Assembly: GCA_037389465.1 (NCBI GenBank)
Contig: JAZARR010000088.1
Location: forward strand, 3,782,001 to 3,846,000
Length of the DNA: 64,000 bases
Source: Baylisascaris procyonis
Lineage: Eukaryota; Nematoda; Chromadorea; Rhabditida; Ascarididae
Direction of reading: 5' to 3'
A program made the position numbers and the translations under genes. Numbering within the stretch: the first letter of the stretch is position 1; every line of letters starts with the position of its first letter. Shown here one piece after another: positions 12,407 to 25,791 of the stretch. The notes under the pieces were generated by a model. That model saw nothing but the letters and a program-made list of their open reading frames with translations, ran no database searches and was not told the DNA's origin.

Positions 12407-15400
12407 AATACTACGAATTCAGCTGGTTGTCATGAACGCTCTTTGTGGCTGTCATCCAGCTGGCCAAGCCAAGCCACGTTTCGCTCAATAAAGCCGCAAC
12501 GCGACCTCATGCCGCATCGCGCCTCAATTTCAGCGATCCACATTCCTCGCAGCCTAGCTTCTAAATCCTCACAAATATGCCTACATACGTAGCACAATTA
12601 TCAACTTTTTGCCGACGCTATGCAAAGCTTTGGTAATTTTTAAGAAACTCAATTGCCACCATATATTTGACAGTTCCATGGCCAAGATCTCTAATACCAT
12701 AGTTGCTTATTAGGTATCATGAAAGCTCATTCACATATAGAAAGAAGCGATTTGCTTATACAATTGTATGGTCATCTTTCCTTCTAATATTTGAAGTGAA
12801 AAATACAACAAAATATAGCTAATGCATTCGGGAATTGTAGTCGTATGGTAGAACTTTTGAATTTATATAAACGAATCGCTTTCTTTGAAGTTAAGCGATA
12901 GAAATGAGGTGAAAGATTTAAGTGGGACGGACTTTTTAATGAGACAATTTTATTATTGCTACCTGCAATCACCTGAGGCAAACAACCTGAGGTTCTTATC
13001 AGAACATTCTATGCTACTTTCTATCATAATCTCTGCTATTACAACATTGGTAGTTATTCTTTTATTCTTATTAGATGTTTCTTGCTCAACAGTTTCGCTT
13101 CAATATCGAAGCAGAAATCACCATTTTCTTGTTTAGATTTACGTTATCATACTCGTCGATCACATCAACATCGCAATATTTGAGGTGGTGCTTACGAAAT
13201 AGAAGTACCTGAGGTGACGTCTGAGAAACGCAAGCATCTGAGATGATAGGTGCGAATCAGAAGCATCCATCTGCGATTCTTCCCAACTTCGAAAGTCAAT
13301 TCCATCTCACTTTAAGTCGTGAGGAAATAAATAATAAATCCAAAAATTACTAATGTTTTTTAGGGTAAGCCCCTGGCTCGATTTTCTGCAACAGTGGAGA
13401 GTGGGATTTACAGAGCCAAAATCGCCCTCTTCCTCACATGTTCGATGAATTATTTAAGAAGACGAAGAGACCCCGTCCGCTAAAGCCGGTAGATGGACGT
13501 GGTCGTTCGCAGTTTTTTCCTCGCCCATTAGGAATATAAAAATCTTTTGCATTTTTTCGCACTCTTTCAGGAACTTTTCAAACTTTCTGGGCATTTTCGT
13601 GTTGAGATGATATGAGAATGAACTATCTTTGCCATAACGACCAACAACGGTTACTGCATAAGTTAGAGAAGGTTCAATGACGGAATGAGCAAAAAAAAGC
13701 GAAAAGTCAACGAGAAACTGTAATCCCCTACCGTAATATATCATAGTCTCAGGCCACAGATGACAAGGCGCCATTGATAAGCAAGGCTTCATAAAGAGCT
13801 ATGGACATTTAAACTAGTTTTTCATTTAATACCACTCGGGAACATGAAAAAAAAAAATCTTTTGCACTATTGGATTAATTAACATATAAAAGCGTTCCAC
13901 CAAATTAATTTCACCACATCCACAATTTATCGGCAATTTATGAAACCGGTTGGTCAGATGGTTTGAATGCACAGGTGCATATTCACCTAACTCTTACTGC
14001 ACGTTCCTCACCAGATTGCTTGCTCAGCAGAATGAACATCAATAAAAACCACTCGAAAGATGCAGTTCAACAATTCGTCTCTTTCGTTATTGCTTTCATT
14101 CCCAAATGTACACTACCCAAACGGACACATATTTAAAACATTTTCGTACTGAGCAATACGCGAGCAACAAACTTCATCTACCACGCCTCATCAAACCACC
14201 GCATCCTTACCGCATTGGCGAATTCGTGTTGTCTCTATTGTAGTCAACGCCTAAATAGGAAAGTACCCGCCACCCGTTCGACAGTTGAACAACCCGGTGA
14301 TTAAACTTTTTCCTCCCTCATGCGATGGGATCCATCCGACGGGGGGGGGGGGAGGGGGGAGGGGGACCCTACACCCTCTCCCTCCCTTCCTTTGTGGAGA
14401 AATGCTCTCATACACACTCTAGTGCAATTTAATTCTAAGTACATGTTGCTCACGATGCAATATCTACATAAACCGGTGCTATAGAGAAATAGTATTTGAT
14501 GGGTGGAAAATGAAAAAAAAACGACAGTAACCGACAACTTCATGCATCGTGACCAGTATTCCTCTGCATAAATTTACAGAGAAAATCATCAATGACACAA
14601 CCACGAGAGGCACACAGCAATTAGCAATACCACTGGCAAGGGCTAATCGAATGAATCTTCCCACCGATCAGCAAACGCTCATCAAATCTATTAGTGCATA
14701 CAGGGTAGATCAGACCGGACGTTACAGTCAGATCTAACCTCCAACTCCCTTTTTTTCGGTCTAATTGGGCAGAAAACACAAGACTTTCGAGGTTTGCTCT
14801 TTTCACATTGACCTACAACTTTGAAAGGAGTTGAGGACACTTAAAAGCGAGAAAAAATAGCATGCAATTCGCATTGATGGTCACAGAAAAACCAATCTTT
14901 TACGAATTCGCGCTAGTGATCGGTTTAATTGTAATATACAAAGCAGTAGTTCGCATATCAAATTTTTTACTGTTTGTAACATATGTAACTGATCGAATCA
15001 ATGAACGGAATGCAAAAGCGCCACTTGTTCCACCTCCCTTGACAAGGTTCTTCATTTGCGCCCCTCCCCCCTCTTCCTCCACCCACCCACCCCCCCCCCC
15101 CCCGGGTAAAAGAAGTACCCCCACCCCCTCCAAAAAAAAGTTTTTATCAATCCATGCATTATTTATGAGGTGCTTATCAATCCAGGGATTATTTATCAAT
15201 CGTTTATCAGTCTTTTAGATCGTTAAGACCCCTCTGTCCGAAAATGTTGAATACACCAATGATGAATTCAATAAATAAATAGCGATAAAAATAAATGTGC
15301 TATTACTAATACACGACAAAAGACACGACTCTTGGAAGCTCGATGCAATGAAATGATCAAAGCTGACATAACAATTTTTATCACAGTAGCAGAAAGAATG

Positions 15401-16333
15401 CCGACTCAACGATACTCACCCGTAGAATTGTTGCTCAAAGGAATCGGGCCAACATCAAATATTACATATCTATTTAGAAAGCTTTTTCAAAAATAATAAA
15501 CATATAAAGCAATATTATATAAGTGCACAGAACATCGAAACGCTTAGAAAATAACAACGACGGAATATATCGGACAATCGTGATTCACGTGTGCAGAGTC
15601 TCCGACCTCCGACGAGATCCTCGTCAGGAAGCAATTCCCGAGTTTTCAGTCGGAGTCTTTGCCTAGATGAATCGCCACCTGAGGGGCTCTTCTTCTCGTC
15701 CTCCCTCCAATCAAAAACTTTCTTCCGCATAACACCAATCAGGACGTGAAAACAACTTATTTAGCTTTAATTAATGAATACAAGATGCCATTAGAGAAAC
15801 ATTAATTTCAATGGATCCGAAAAATTAATGAATAATAATCTCCCCGAAGATTTCTCTTAGCCAAAAAATGAAGCACTAAGCAACAAGGCTAAGCTTATGC
15901 AAATCTGACTAACACATGAAGAAACACAATTTTCTATCAACTCATGATGCTCCAATTCACCGACAATGAAAACAATCTTCATTTTTATAGTATCGTTCGA
16001 ATAACGCACATTAGCAACAATGCAACAAAACAAAACACCCAAATAAAATAAAAAAGTGCAAAATAGAACAGTAAAGGCTTGTGTCTCTCATCCCCCCTCT
16101 TCATTAAAGAATGGCACTTATTAATGTGACTGCCGAAATGAGCTCGATGAAACAAAAACATACATACAGAAGAGAGGATAATGAAGTGATATATGTCCTA
16201 TAACGAAATGGTGACCGGAAGAATTAGGTCAATAGCAAAACTTGAACTACCTGGAGAATCTCCGTTAAACGAGGCAATAAAGAGCGGAAGATGGAGACAC
16301 ATTGAAACAATGGACAAGATTTATGGAAGAAGG
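12407..16333. other. Intergenic region between ARFGEF3-like start and VPS34 stop
   Basis: About 3.9 kb separating two genes on the same strand, too long for typical operon spacing. It should hold the VPS34 3' UTR at the right and the promoter or outron of the ARFGEF3-like gene at the left. I see poly-G tracts at 14341-14373, a poly-C tract near 15089-15103 and a GC-rich island at 15515-15735 that is open in several frames. The 112-aa minus frame at 13454-13792 and the 118-aa plus frame at 14862-15218 resemble no family and span low-complexity DNA. No gene is called. Confidence 0.6.
14341..14373. repeat. Poly-G / G-quadruplex-prone tract
   Basis: Three G-runs of 6-12 bases separated by single A residues, in the intergenic region upstream of the ARFGEF3-like gene. 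A matching C-rich tract lies at about 15060-15125. Confidence 0.85.
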
Positions 16334-17760
16334 TCAGTTGGAGATCATCTGACGCATATCATGCATGAAGTCGACTATCCTTGGCATCTTCGCATTGGCG
16401 GATTCATCAATAAGGCGTTGTATTTGTTGATCGGCTAGCTCGTCACTTAACGTCAGATGAAACCTGAGAACCTCATGTCTGAGAACGATCAATATTCAAC
16501 GACGATCAAAGCTGGCGCATTGATTGCCTACTAACGCCCACTTTCAAAGTTTCATGGTTTCTGCCCACCTCTAGGAAAACTAGCAAAACCTATGCTACAA
16601 AATGCTACCTGTTTCAGGTCACTTAAGATTTTTCGACACTGCAGAAGCAACCGAATTTGGAAGCGTCTTGCGTGCTAAACAATTGGCCATTAACGATGCA
16701 CAGTATTTAAGCGTTATATTCGGTCGATATAACATGAGATTCCGGCTGGCTAACTTTAACACGCACATATATGAGTCTATCAGCAAAACAAACAGTAGGA
16801 AATCCATAAAAATACTAACGTAACGTAAATTTATATTATAACTAAATTTCACTTTCAAATAAATCACAATCGCAAGTCATCGAATTACAATTCGAGTAAG
16901 AAAGAAAACAAACGAAGGCTGTACCTTTGTTCAATCTTCTGAACGGCTTTATCCTTTTCAATAGCAATATCGGGGATACCAGCATCGAGCATAAGTGAGA
17001 ATAAATTTAAGATAAGATTCGCATGACGTCGAAGTATAGAGAACGCTGAGAAGCAAAATGCACGAAAGTCTCGCCATTCCTTGCTGAAAAGTGACTATAA
17101 TCGTCATATTGCCCGAGGCAACGATTAGAAAATAAAGTGCCAGGTGCAGTGAATTAAGAGATGAATATATCGGCAATGAATGATAACTATGATCTGAACC
17201 ATATAAAGGTATATTTCTTACCCGGTCCGTGAGGAATTTCGCAATTAAATAAAATCGACTCGAAAGGATACAAAAAATTTCATGTTTTAAACGATTTTTT
17301 TTTTTTTTTTGATCTCCAAAATCCGAACTCTTCTTAATGTTTACTAAGTGCGCTTAATTTCGTCATAGCGAAGCGATTCTTCGACCTTTCGATATGAACA
17401 ATGTCGCATAGCACCGAATGGAATACCAAAGAATTTAGGTATATAAAGTTGAATGGACCATTCATCTACGATAACCTATTCTCGTGCCTCGTTTGTAGCT
17501 ATTATTCTTTACGTAAACGTAACAAATATCGAAGATAAGTAGTTGATTGCAATAAAAGAAAAAGGAATCAGTGGGGGAAACCTGTGGGAGCCGCCCATTG
17601 CATTGATCATCTCGGTAGTGAGCTTCATCGGTGGCGGAAGTGGTTTCGGATCCCTTCCAAGAATATAGCCGAAATCTACGTGGAACATTCGACCATTTTC
17701 GCAGAGCAATAAGTTATGCAGGTGTCGATCACCTTTAAACGACGTTCTTTAAATATCAAT

Positions 17761-17810
<50 letters not shown>

Positions 17811-20800
17811 GTACACACATCAAAGTATATGTAACGTTGTGGGAGAACATTGAACGACGGCACATTTATTTATAAGCGACCAACAAAACAAAATGGGAAA
17901 TTTTCAGCATAAAAAAATCCTGGAGAACAAATTCGTAGTCTTCTACATTTGTGTACGCATCCTCCCTTTCCCTCCACCTCCCCCTTTCTCCTCAAATACT
18001 CCCTCTAACGCAAATGAATTTGATAAAAGTGTGAACAATTAACTTTAACCCATTTACGCGAGAATTCGGCATCTAATATTTTAACTCCTATTCACTCTCG
18101 ACTGGTAGAGCTATACAGACGTGGGTTTGCCTACCAATGCAGGAAAATTAGGCAGGAAAAACCAGAAGGCTTCTCGACAGGGATCCTGTAAGGTGACGTG
18201 GACCCCGCACCAGACTAGATCCATTTACGTTGTCTTACTTATCCAAATGTTGTGACAAAAAAAAGACGCTGTTAACAAAACAGAAATCATCCTTTCATGT
18301 TTTCGAACAACCACAGGAAGCAATATGCAAATTTCTTGTACGGTCTCTTCAAAATGCAGACAAATATTGGCAAAAGAGAGCATCTAAAATGAAAAAATAC
18401 TGGTCTAACCTATTCCCAGGATGTAGCAGATTATGGAATAGCCGGCGCATGATCTAACGTAGTTGTCTATTACTTCCGGCTCGATACCGAATGGACCACC
18501 AGAAGAGGGTCGAAATGAACGCAGACACTCCTTAAAACATTTGAGGATTACCAAAAATTCACCTTTCAGCTGTTGCAAAAGCGACACGCATCAATATCGA
18601 TGAAAAACTTTTGTTCCTATAGAGGAGAGTGGATTTCCATCAATATCCTTCACCTTTCCTTCAAGACGTTGCAACAATACAATGCAGGAGATTGTCGGAG
18701 CATGACTTCACCATTCCCTCCCCCTCCTCCTGACCGGGTCACCCAAGTTATCGCCTCTATATCCCTTGTTGATCAGAACTCTTCCTGTCAGATGACAGGC
18801 GTTGCAAAAGAAAGCTCCCAGCATCACATAACATCTATAGACTTCTAGAGGCTCACTAAATTTTCAAGACCAAACATCTGCAAAATTTCAATCTTTGAGA
18901 GGAGTAAAAAAAGTAACTAAAGTGTAAAAATGGAAAACGATTTACGCACCTGGATAGAACCCCAGTTGGAAATGACATCGCGAAGTGGGGTTGCTTTAAC
19001 AAATTGCACGAAACCTTCCGAAATCGAAGTAGCCAAAACTGAATATGGCGTCAGTCTCAGATCCAATCCATCCGCTCTCAGTATTCGATCCATCAGGCGA
19101 ATCATTTGAATAACAAGCTGGTCTTGTCTTAAAAAGACTTCTGAAGAGAGTGCTTCTACAAAGCTTAGTCAGCAGTCTAGTCAATTCACTTTTTATTTTT
19201 GCCAAATTCTACTGTGTTGAAACCTAATAAGTATCACCAGTTTTGGCTCAAACTATACGGGAATACACCCAAATTTGCGGCGACAAATGAAAGCATTTTA
19301 TCGGTTGGAAGAGGGCATAAAGTGTCCTTTTTTAAGGAGAACATATTGACTGAACTGACATATCAACCTTTTTTATGGTCTTCTCATTGCCGACACTAAT
19401 GTCGAATGTTCACGTAGACCTGGACTTAGTACAGACATCTACATATCTGCTCTCAAGAAACCATGTAACAAACATTTACTAACATTAAAAAACAGTTAAC
19501 CTTGTAATTATATTATAAAAAAATCATACCTCAGATCATCACCTCGTTTGAAGATCGTAACATAGGTTTGATTGTTCTCAGATTTGAAAGATAATTTCAT
19601 TGGCATCAAATTGCTGTTGAAGAGTAGTGTCGCCTCTGGCACGATGGTGTTGACCCGTATTGAGGGATCGACTGGCAAAGGTAAACCACCCAAATCGAGG
19701 AGTTCATTTTGCTCCCAAAGCGCTTTACGTAGCGCTTTCTCCTTCTGTGCTCGACTGCCCGTTTCTTGCGACACTAATTTCGCCATCGAGACCAATATAT
19801 TTACGAAGCTCTATAAGACAATATCAAATCAATATGCATTGGAAACTAGATGAACACAACAGCAAATGATAGTAAAACTCTGCAACATGCCAATTCTCTG
19901 CATCATCTCTTTGCCTTTCTCACTGCTTCATATTCAAAAAAAAACTTTATTGTTCACCATACCAGATTTTTTTCTTCAACACTCAAACTCCCTCTACTTT
20001 CGTGGGCCTAAAAAATAGAGAAGGCTATGTGAAAAAGGCAGAAAAACGACTTTCAATCAAAACACGAATTCTAACTATCAAAAAATACCCTATGCCTCTA
20101 AATAATTGAAAGCAATTAGATTGATTAAATATTAGTTTCTAGCTCAGTTTTATGTAGGGAACGACCACGAAGAATTGAGTGAGTAGTTAAAAGAAAAATG
20201 TACGCAAAATGCAAGACCCTTTGCGTGGCATACAGCATCAAAACGCATAAGTTTTAATTAGAAGGAATATTAAAGCGCACTTTAACGTCTTGCGAACCCA
20301 CTTCCGGAAACGGATTATTGCTGTGTTTCTCTCCGCAATAAAAAAAAAAAACTTAAAGCAATTGCACCATCGCCTACCTGCAGCCGCAATTACACTGCCC
20401 ATAGACCCTTACCCAGTCGCTGTGGGCTACTCAATTAAAAAAAAAGAATACTAAAGAACCTGTTGACGCTCAAGTAACGCAGCTCGACGCCTCGATTCTG
20501 CACATGCGGAACGCAACGAAGTAAGCAGTCGTGAAAGGACTCCTTCGTACATACGCGAGATTACAACATCCATTTCAGCAGTCGCCTCAACCTGAACCAT
20601 TTACCTGTTAACGGTGAAAAAAAGAAGAAATAACAAACTCTAATTCGATTATCGCAAGGTAGTTCCCCAAATGAAAAAAACCATAACAATCGAAAAAACT
20701 CGTGCATAAAGTAAACAACTAAATGCTCCAATATCCTAGGCAAACAAATGCACCAGTGAGGCATAATCTCGATGATTCAACTTTCATTTCCTTATAAAGT

Positions 20801-23800
20801 AGAAAATACCAATAACTGGTCTCTTAAGCACTCAGCCATTTCTCCTCAAATACCTCCGTATTTGACCAATATTCAAGCCCCCATAAACACTAATCTTTTT
20901 TCAATATTTTCACAGATAGGATTCACTTAATTAGTGATAAACAAAATAATTCGTAACGTAAATAGTACCTCAACTTTCAGATACCAATAAAGATAATTCG
21001 CAATCAATGGCTCGGAACATGCACTGCGAATAAGAAACGATGCTAGATCATCATTTGATAAGCTGCGTTGTTGTGTGTGCTGCTGCGATAGATGTGTATT
21101 GTCGGAAACGTCACTTTGTTCCCTCGCTTCTGTAGTTTCACCACCACCCTCAAACTGCTAAATATTATTCAAGAGAATATTATATATTTGACTTATTAAT
21201 GTTTTATTACTCTTTAAAGTAACTAAGTAATACATAATAAGAAGCAAACTTCGGCAAACGAAACTATAAACAGAAAGCTCAATTCCACACAGCAAAATGG
21301 TTAGCACTGATTAATGACCACTGACCATTAATGACCACTAATGACCACATGCATTATTTGAATAAGTCATTTCAGCCCCTTGTCCGTCAACGCAGACTCA
21401 TCTGTCAGAAAAAGTGGCTACGAAACTCAGTACAGAAATCCGCCTTCACGCAAAGTGAAGTATTATATTACCAGCCGAAATAATGTAGCATACATCTGTC
21501 TGTCTAATAAAAAATCGAATGGGACAATTCGGAAAATGGCGTCTTAAAAACACTTCTTAAAAAACATTCTTAGAGAATTTTCACAAAAAAAAAAACTTAC
21601 TGGCGATTCTTTCGGTGCAAACAGAGAAACATCGGAACTGAACGACTCATATTTAAGTGCTTGCACAAGTTGTGGCAAATAAAGAAGAATTTGTTCAGGA
21701 GAAGCGTGTGCGAGACGAGAGACTGCGTAACGACGTACCCGACCATCGAGAAACGCCGGCGAAAGAAGCTCTAATGCATCGCCAGCATCCACTGGCTGCC
21801 AACTTCTAAAATTCAACTAGCTAGTTATTGTAACATACTCTAGCAAATATCCACATTAACCGAGAACACAACTAAAATGTTAAAAGTAACGCCAGCAAAT
21901 TTCAGTGAACGTTAAAAGAACTAATTTATAAGAGATTAGATTACCTTACCATCCTACCTGATAGCAAGAGCAGGTAACCTCACAACTGCAATCGATCATC
22001 CTCGTGATGATCATCGATTAATAACTATGAAAAGAAATCAGGGTGCAGCTATATTTATTAAAATTCCATTTGCCACACTATTTGTAATTTTCGCAACCTG
22101 GAGTCAACTTAATAGAGCTTAGTAACCGCCTTTTGCGAAATTATACACTCGGTTTATCCCATTATAATTTAAGTTGAATACCATATAGTATCATCAAAAA
22201 TAATTACAATAAAGTCCACTTAATTATGAGAAACATTCAATGAAAAATTGGGGAAAAACGTACAAAATGAGTTGAAGTGCTTGTGAGGCTTCTTCGCTTT
22301 CCTCCCAATTCACCGATCGCACGAATTTCGTTAATGCCTTTCGATTGTTTTTTAAATAATAACGAAATTTCCATATAAGATCACGCTGCTCGACACTTAT
22401 GGCGTGCGATGAAGGCATCTGAAACCACAAAAAAATATCAGTGATGGATGGGATATAAAAGGTGAATCATGGCCATGAAAGGTTAATAGATCGATTTATC
22501 ATACTTGCTCGACCAACCACACCAAACATCAAACAACGATAATATTTTTATGCAACTTAATTCACTTTCAGTAAAAGTTGTTGATTTTTCAATGAGTTAT
22601 TAGTATACAACAAGATAATTTTAGAAGATGCATACCAATTCAACAGGTAGCTAAATCAGTCTATAAATAAATCTTTAAAAAAATCTGAATTTAGATATAT
22701 AACTATTCAAGTTCAAATTTGTCAAGTGTTTTGTTATCTAACTCAACGACTACATAGGCGAAGATTAGAAAATCAATTGGTCTCTCAGCACATATTAGTC
22801 AGTGGCTTTAAATACCTCTGCATTAGAAAATATTCAAAAGAAAACAATTGGGAAAGAAATAGAACCATTACATCGAAGTCCTCTTTCTATAATTTCCTCA
22901 GCTAAAAAAAAAGCACTCCTCTATCTGTGATTACCTGAAAGAAGCCTATCAATGATAGGAAAGCAATCACCTGAATGATATTTTGTAATGCATCTCGTGC
23001 TACAGCATTCGGTTTGAGATCACGATCAATGATATCGGCACGTGCATTTCGAGTCATCATGTGATGTTTTGTCTCGCAAAGATTCTCCATACCTAATTCA
23101 GGTTCGGCAGCATTCACAGCACAAGATGCACTCATTTTAGGTTCCTCATCACTCTCATAATAAACCACCGAATAGCATTCACCAGCATAGACCACACGCG
23201 CCATCTCAAGCATTAAATAAACACATCGCTCATCCACTTCCTTCTGCAAGCATATCTATAAACAAATTGCACACACCTAACACAATTGTCTCCTTATTGA
23301 CTCTATTCGAAGTAAACTATTTCAGGTTTATTTAAAACAAAGACAACCGCAAGTTGACGTTCATGTAAACAGCAGCTAATTGAATGACTAAAACATCAAC
23401 TTATACTTCATCAATTTTCACAAATTTTATTTGTAATTAAGTTGTTATGAAAAATTTTTTTTTAAAAACTAAAAAAAAACATTTTACAGAAATAAAGACA
23501 TATAAATAAAAATCTCACCTCTTTTTTAATCCTTTCGATGCATGGAAATGTGATACGATCAAGCCAATCGATATGCTCGATAAGCTTCTCGCCATAATCT
23601 TTTGTTAGTTTATGTAAACGATCAACATCCGATTGCTTGCCAAGCTAGATTAAACGGATTTATCTCATAAAATGATAAATATCTATCTGTTGCATTGATA
23701 AATTTTAATCCATCAATGTACAAAAATTATCCTACAATGTACAAATTTCCACACCAAAGTCATCCTCTACTAGCATCATTGAATGAACGAAGGATATGGA

Positions 23801-25791
23801 AAGAACCAAGGTACACATTTAATAAAACCGTTTCATTTTTTTTTTTTGTTCATTTCCATTCTTCAAATACAGCAGAGAGAAAGGGAACAGGGATGGGGGA
23901 GAGTGGGATTGGAGGGATGAAAAGAGATGGCAGATCAACTGTAACATAAAGAGAATGGCAAATAAAACATTTTAAAAAATCTAAAGCCATAAATATGTAA
24001 CTTCGAGCACTCCTCATAAACAATATTTAAAATGAATAAAACTATAATCCAAGAGAATATAACGGTATTTATATCGTCTGCTTTAAAAATATTCAAAAAG
24101 AACCATACAACTAAATATTTAATATTCCATAATATGGAATCACTTTCTCCACAAAAAAAATGTTTTGCCTTTATGCAAATTTCTTTTTCCTATGCCGAAT
24201 AAGTGCGTATATTAGTTATTATAAAATTTTGGCATTGGTTGTTTTGGTCGGAACGGATAAGTCAATGGATCCGATCGAAAACACAGTGCATACCTCAGCA
24301 GAGAATAGTTGGCGCATGATAGGATCTGAGTTCGTTAGCCCTTCTTTAAATGTAGTGTTTGTAGAATTATCGTCATTTTTTAGAACGACCAACTGCATAC
24401 GAAGACTTAGAGTGCCCGATCTGAGAACCGCACGTTTACTGAAGAGCTCCAATGAAGAATGTGCCAATAATTGTGGTCTTGTTTCCGGTGAAACATCATA
24501 AATACGTGCGTATATAAACGCATCACGACTCAATTCGCTGAAACAAGTTCTTCCTACTAATTTGCATAGCTTCGAAACGGTGGCTGCTCGAGATTCTGGA
24601 ATAAAATCAGAAACAAGAGCTGGTCAAGTCACTGATCGGAAGAGCACCTACGATCGGATCGCGGTCATCAGTTCAAGCCGTCTTCGACTTGCAAAAGAAC
24701 CGAAACCACAACATCAGTCTCTCCCTCACTACACAAGTCAGCACTTAAAAGCTCCTTTCTCAACGTTAATGCCTTCGTCAACAAATCTTAGCTACGAAAT
24801 TTTACATCGAATAAAACATTAGACAAAATTTTCATCGTTAGCTTTTGCCGCATACTTCAGGTATATATTCAAAAAGGTATGAGAAGAGAAAAATGCACCT
24901 CTGCCATTTAAATATTAAAATTGATAGTATTTCCAGAAATATTTCTATTTCAGATCGCTTCGATGAAATTATAAAGGAATCGGATATAAGACCGCTGAAG
25001 TAATAATAAATCGTCACCTGTACTTGATGGGTAACGTTATCCATTCATCCCAAGTATGTAATGCCACTCGTGAAGCGGAAGGTTGCGGCTTATAAGACGT
25101 CGATACAGGTATACCAACAAGGCGCTTATTGCAATAAACCTGAACTAACCATTAAGTTTATATCAGCATCATCGTTGGCAAGGTAAAAACTTTCAGAACT
25201 ACGATGATATGAATTAGGATTTCATTGACGAGACATTTTTCAATCGATACGGAAGTGTATAGGTACTAAATTATTAAATAAAACCTAACAAATAGGCTGG
25301 ATGCAAAAGGAAACAACGTGAACATCGCAGTTCTCTATTTATAAATCTTACGGCTTTAGGCGTATAAAATATTTTTTGTGCTTTAATCAACGTATATCCA
25401 GAAAAAACATGCATAGGAAAGGAAGCCTATGGTGCTTAGAACTTTAAGAAGGTGCAATAAGTTCAACGAAAACTTGTGCAGGTAAAAGGAAGAAAGGGAG
25501 GGAGAGAGGAAGGTATATAGGCGTTAATGAGGGGGGAACTGATCTTCTCTCTTCTGTTAACGGATCGGAATTCTTTGTTGTATTCATCTTGAACTCGAAT
25601 AAATTAAAATTCAATAAATCGAGTTACTAGAATATTTAAAAATCACTCACAGATATCGTAACGAAGAAATTACCACCGGTGACCACCGATGATCGTGTAA
25701 AGATAGAAGCACTACCCTCAAGTGAGCCGACCCGAATCTGAACGTTACGATCGAGGTCACAACTGCACACGTAAAGAAACTGACTTTCCAT
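16334..25791 (-). CDS. vps-34: Class III phosphatidylinositol 3-kinase VPS34 (complete)
   Basis: Makes PI3P from phosphatidylinositol on endosomes and autophagosomes, as the catalytic subunit of the VPS34-VPS15-Beclin complexes. Exons: 25791-25651, 25139-25018, 24537-24294, 23644-23519, 23243-22971, 22418-22264, 21805-21601, 21157-20969, 20591-20460, 19810-19530, 19127-18950, 18530-18410, 17732-17582, 17083-16925, 16463-16334. All phases agree, giving about 868 aa (human 887). C2 domain about residues 8-200 ([18 protein letters not shown] at the start); helical domain about 270-490 ([26 protein letters not shown]); kinase about 530-868 with ATP-site Lys in [10 protein letters not shown] (about 617), catalytic loop GDRHLHN (about 723-729), [18 protein letters not shown] (about 740) and C-terminal [10 protein letters not shown] helix. 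The start sits 2 nt after a T-rich aag acceptor, suggesting trans-splicing. Odd point: the usual Asp in DRHxDN is His. Confidence 0.96.
17766..17805. repeat. (AT)n microsatellite in VPS34 intron
   Basis: About 20 uninterrupted TA units, 34 bp upstream (in transcript sense) of the exon that carries the catalytic loop. Confidence 0.95.
21308..21351. repeat. Triplicated taatgaccac motif
   Basis: Three copies of a taatgaccac core, the first two separated by ctgacca, inside the VPS34 intron between exons 21805-21601 and 21157-20969. Function unknown. Confidence 0.6.

Noticed and set aside
16193..16438. Plus-strand 81-codon ORF
   Set aside because: Antisense shadow of the last VPS34 exon, which codes the conserved [10 protein letters not shown] helix.
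12325..25791. Operon of VPS34 and the ARFGEF3-like gene
   Set aside because: Same strand, but the 3.9-kb gap is far beyond typical nematode operon spacing.
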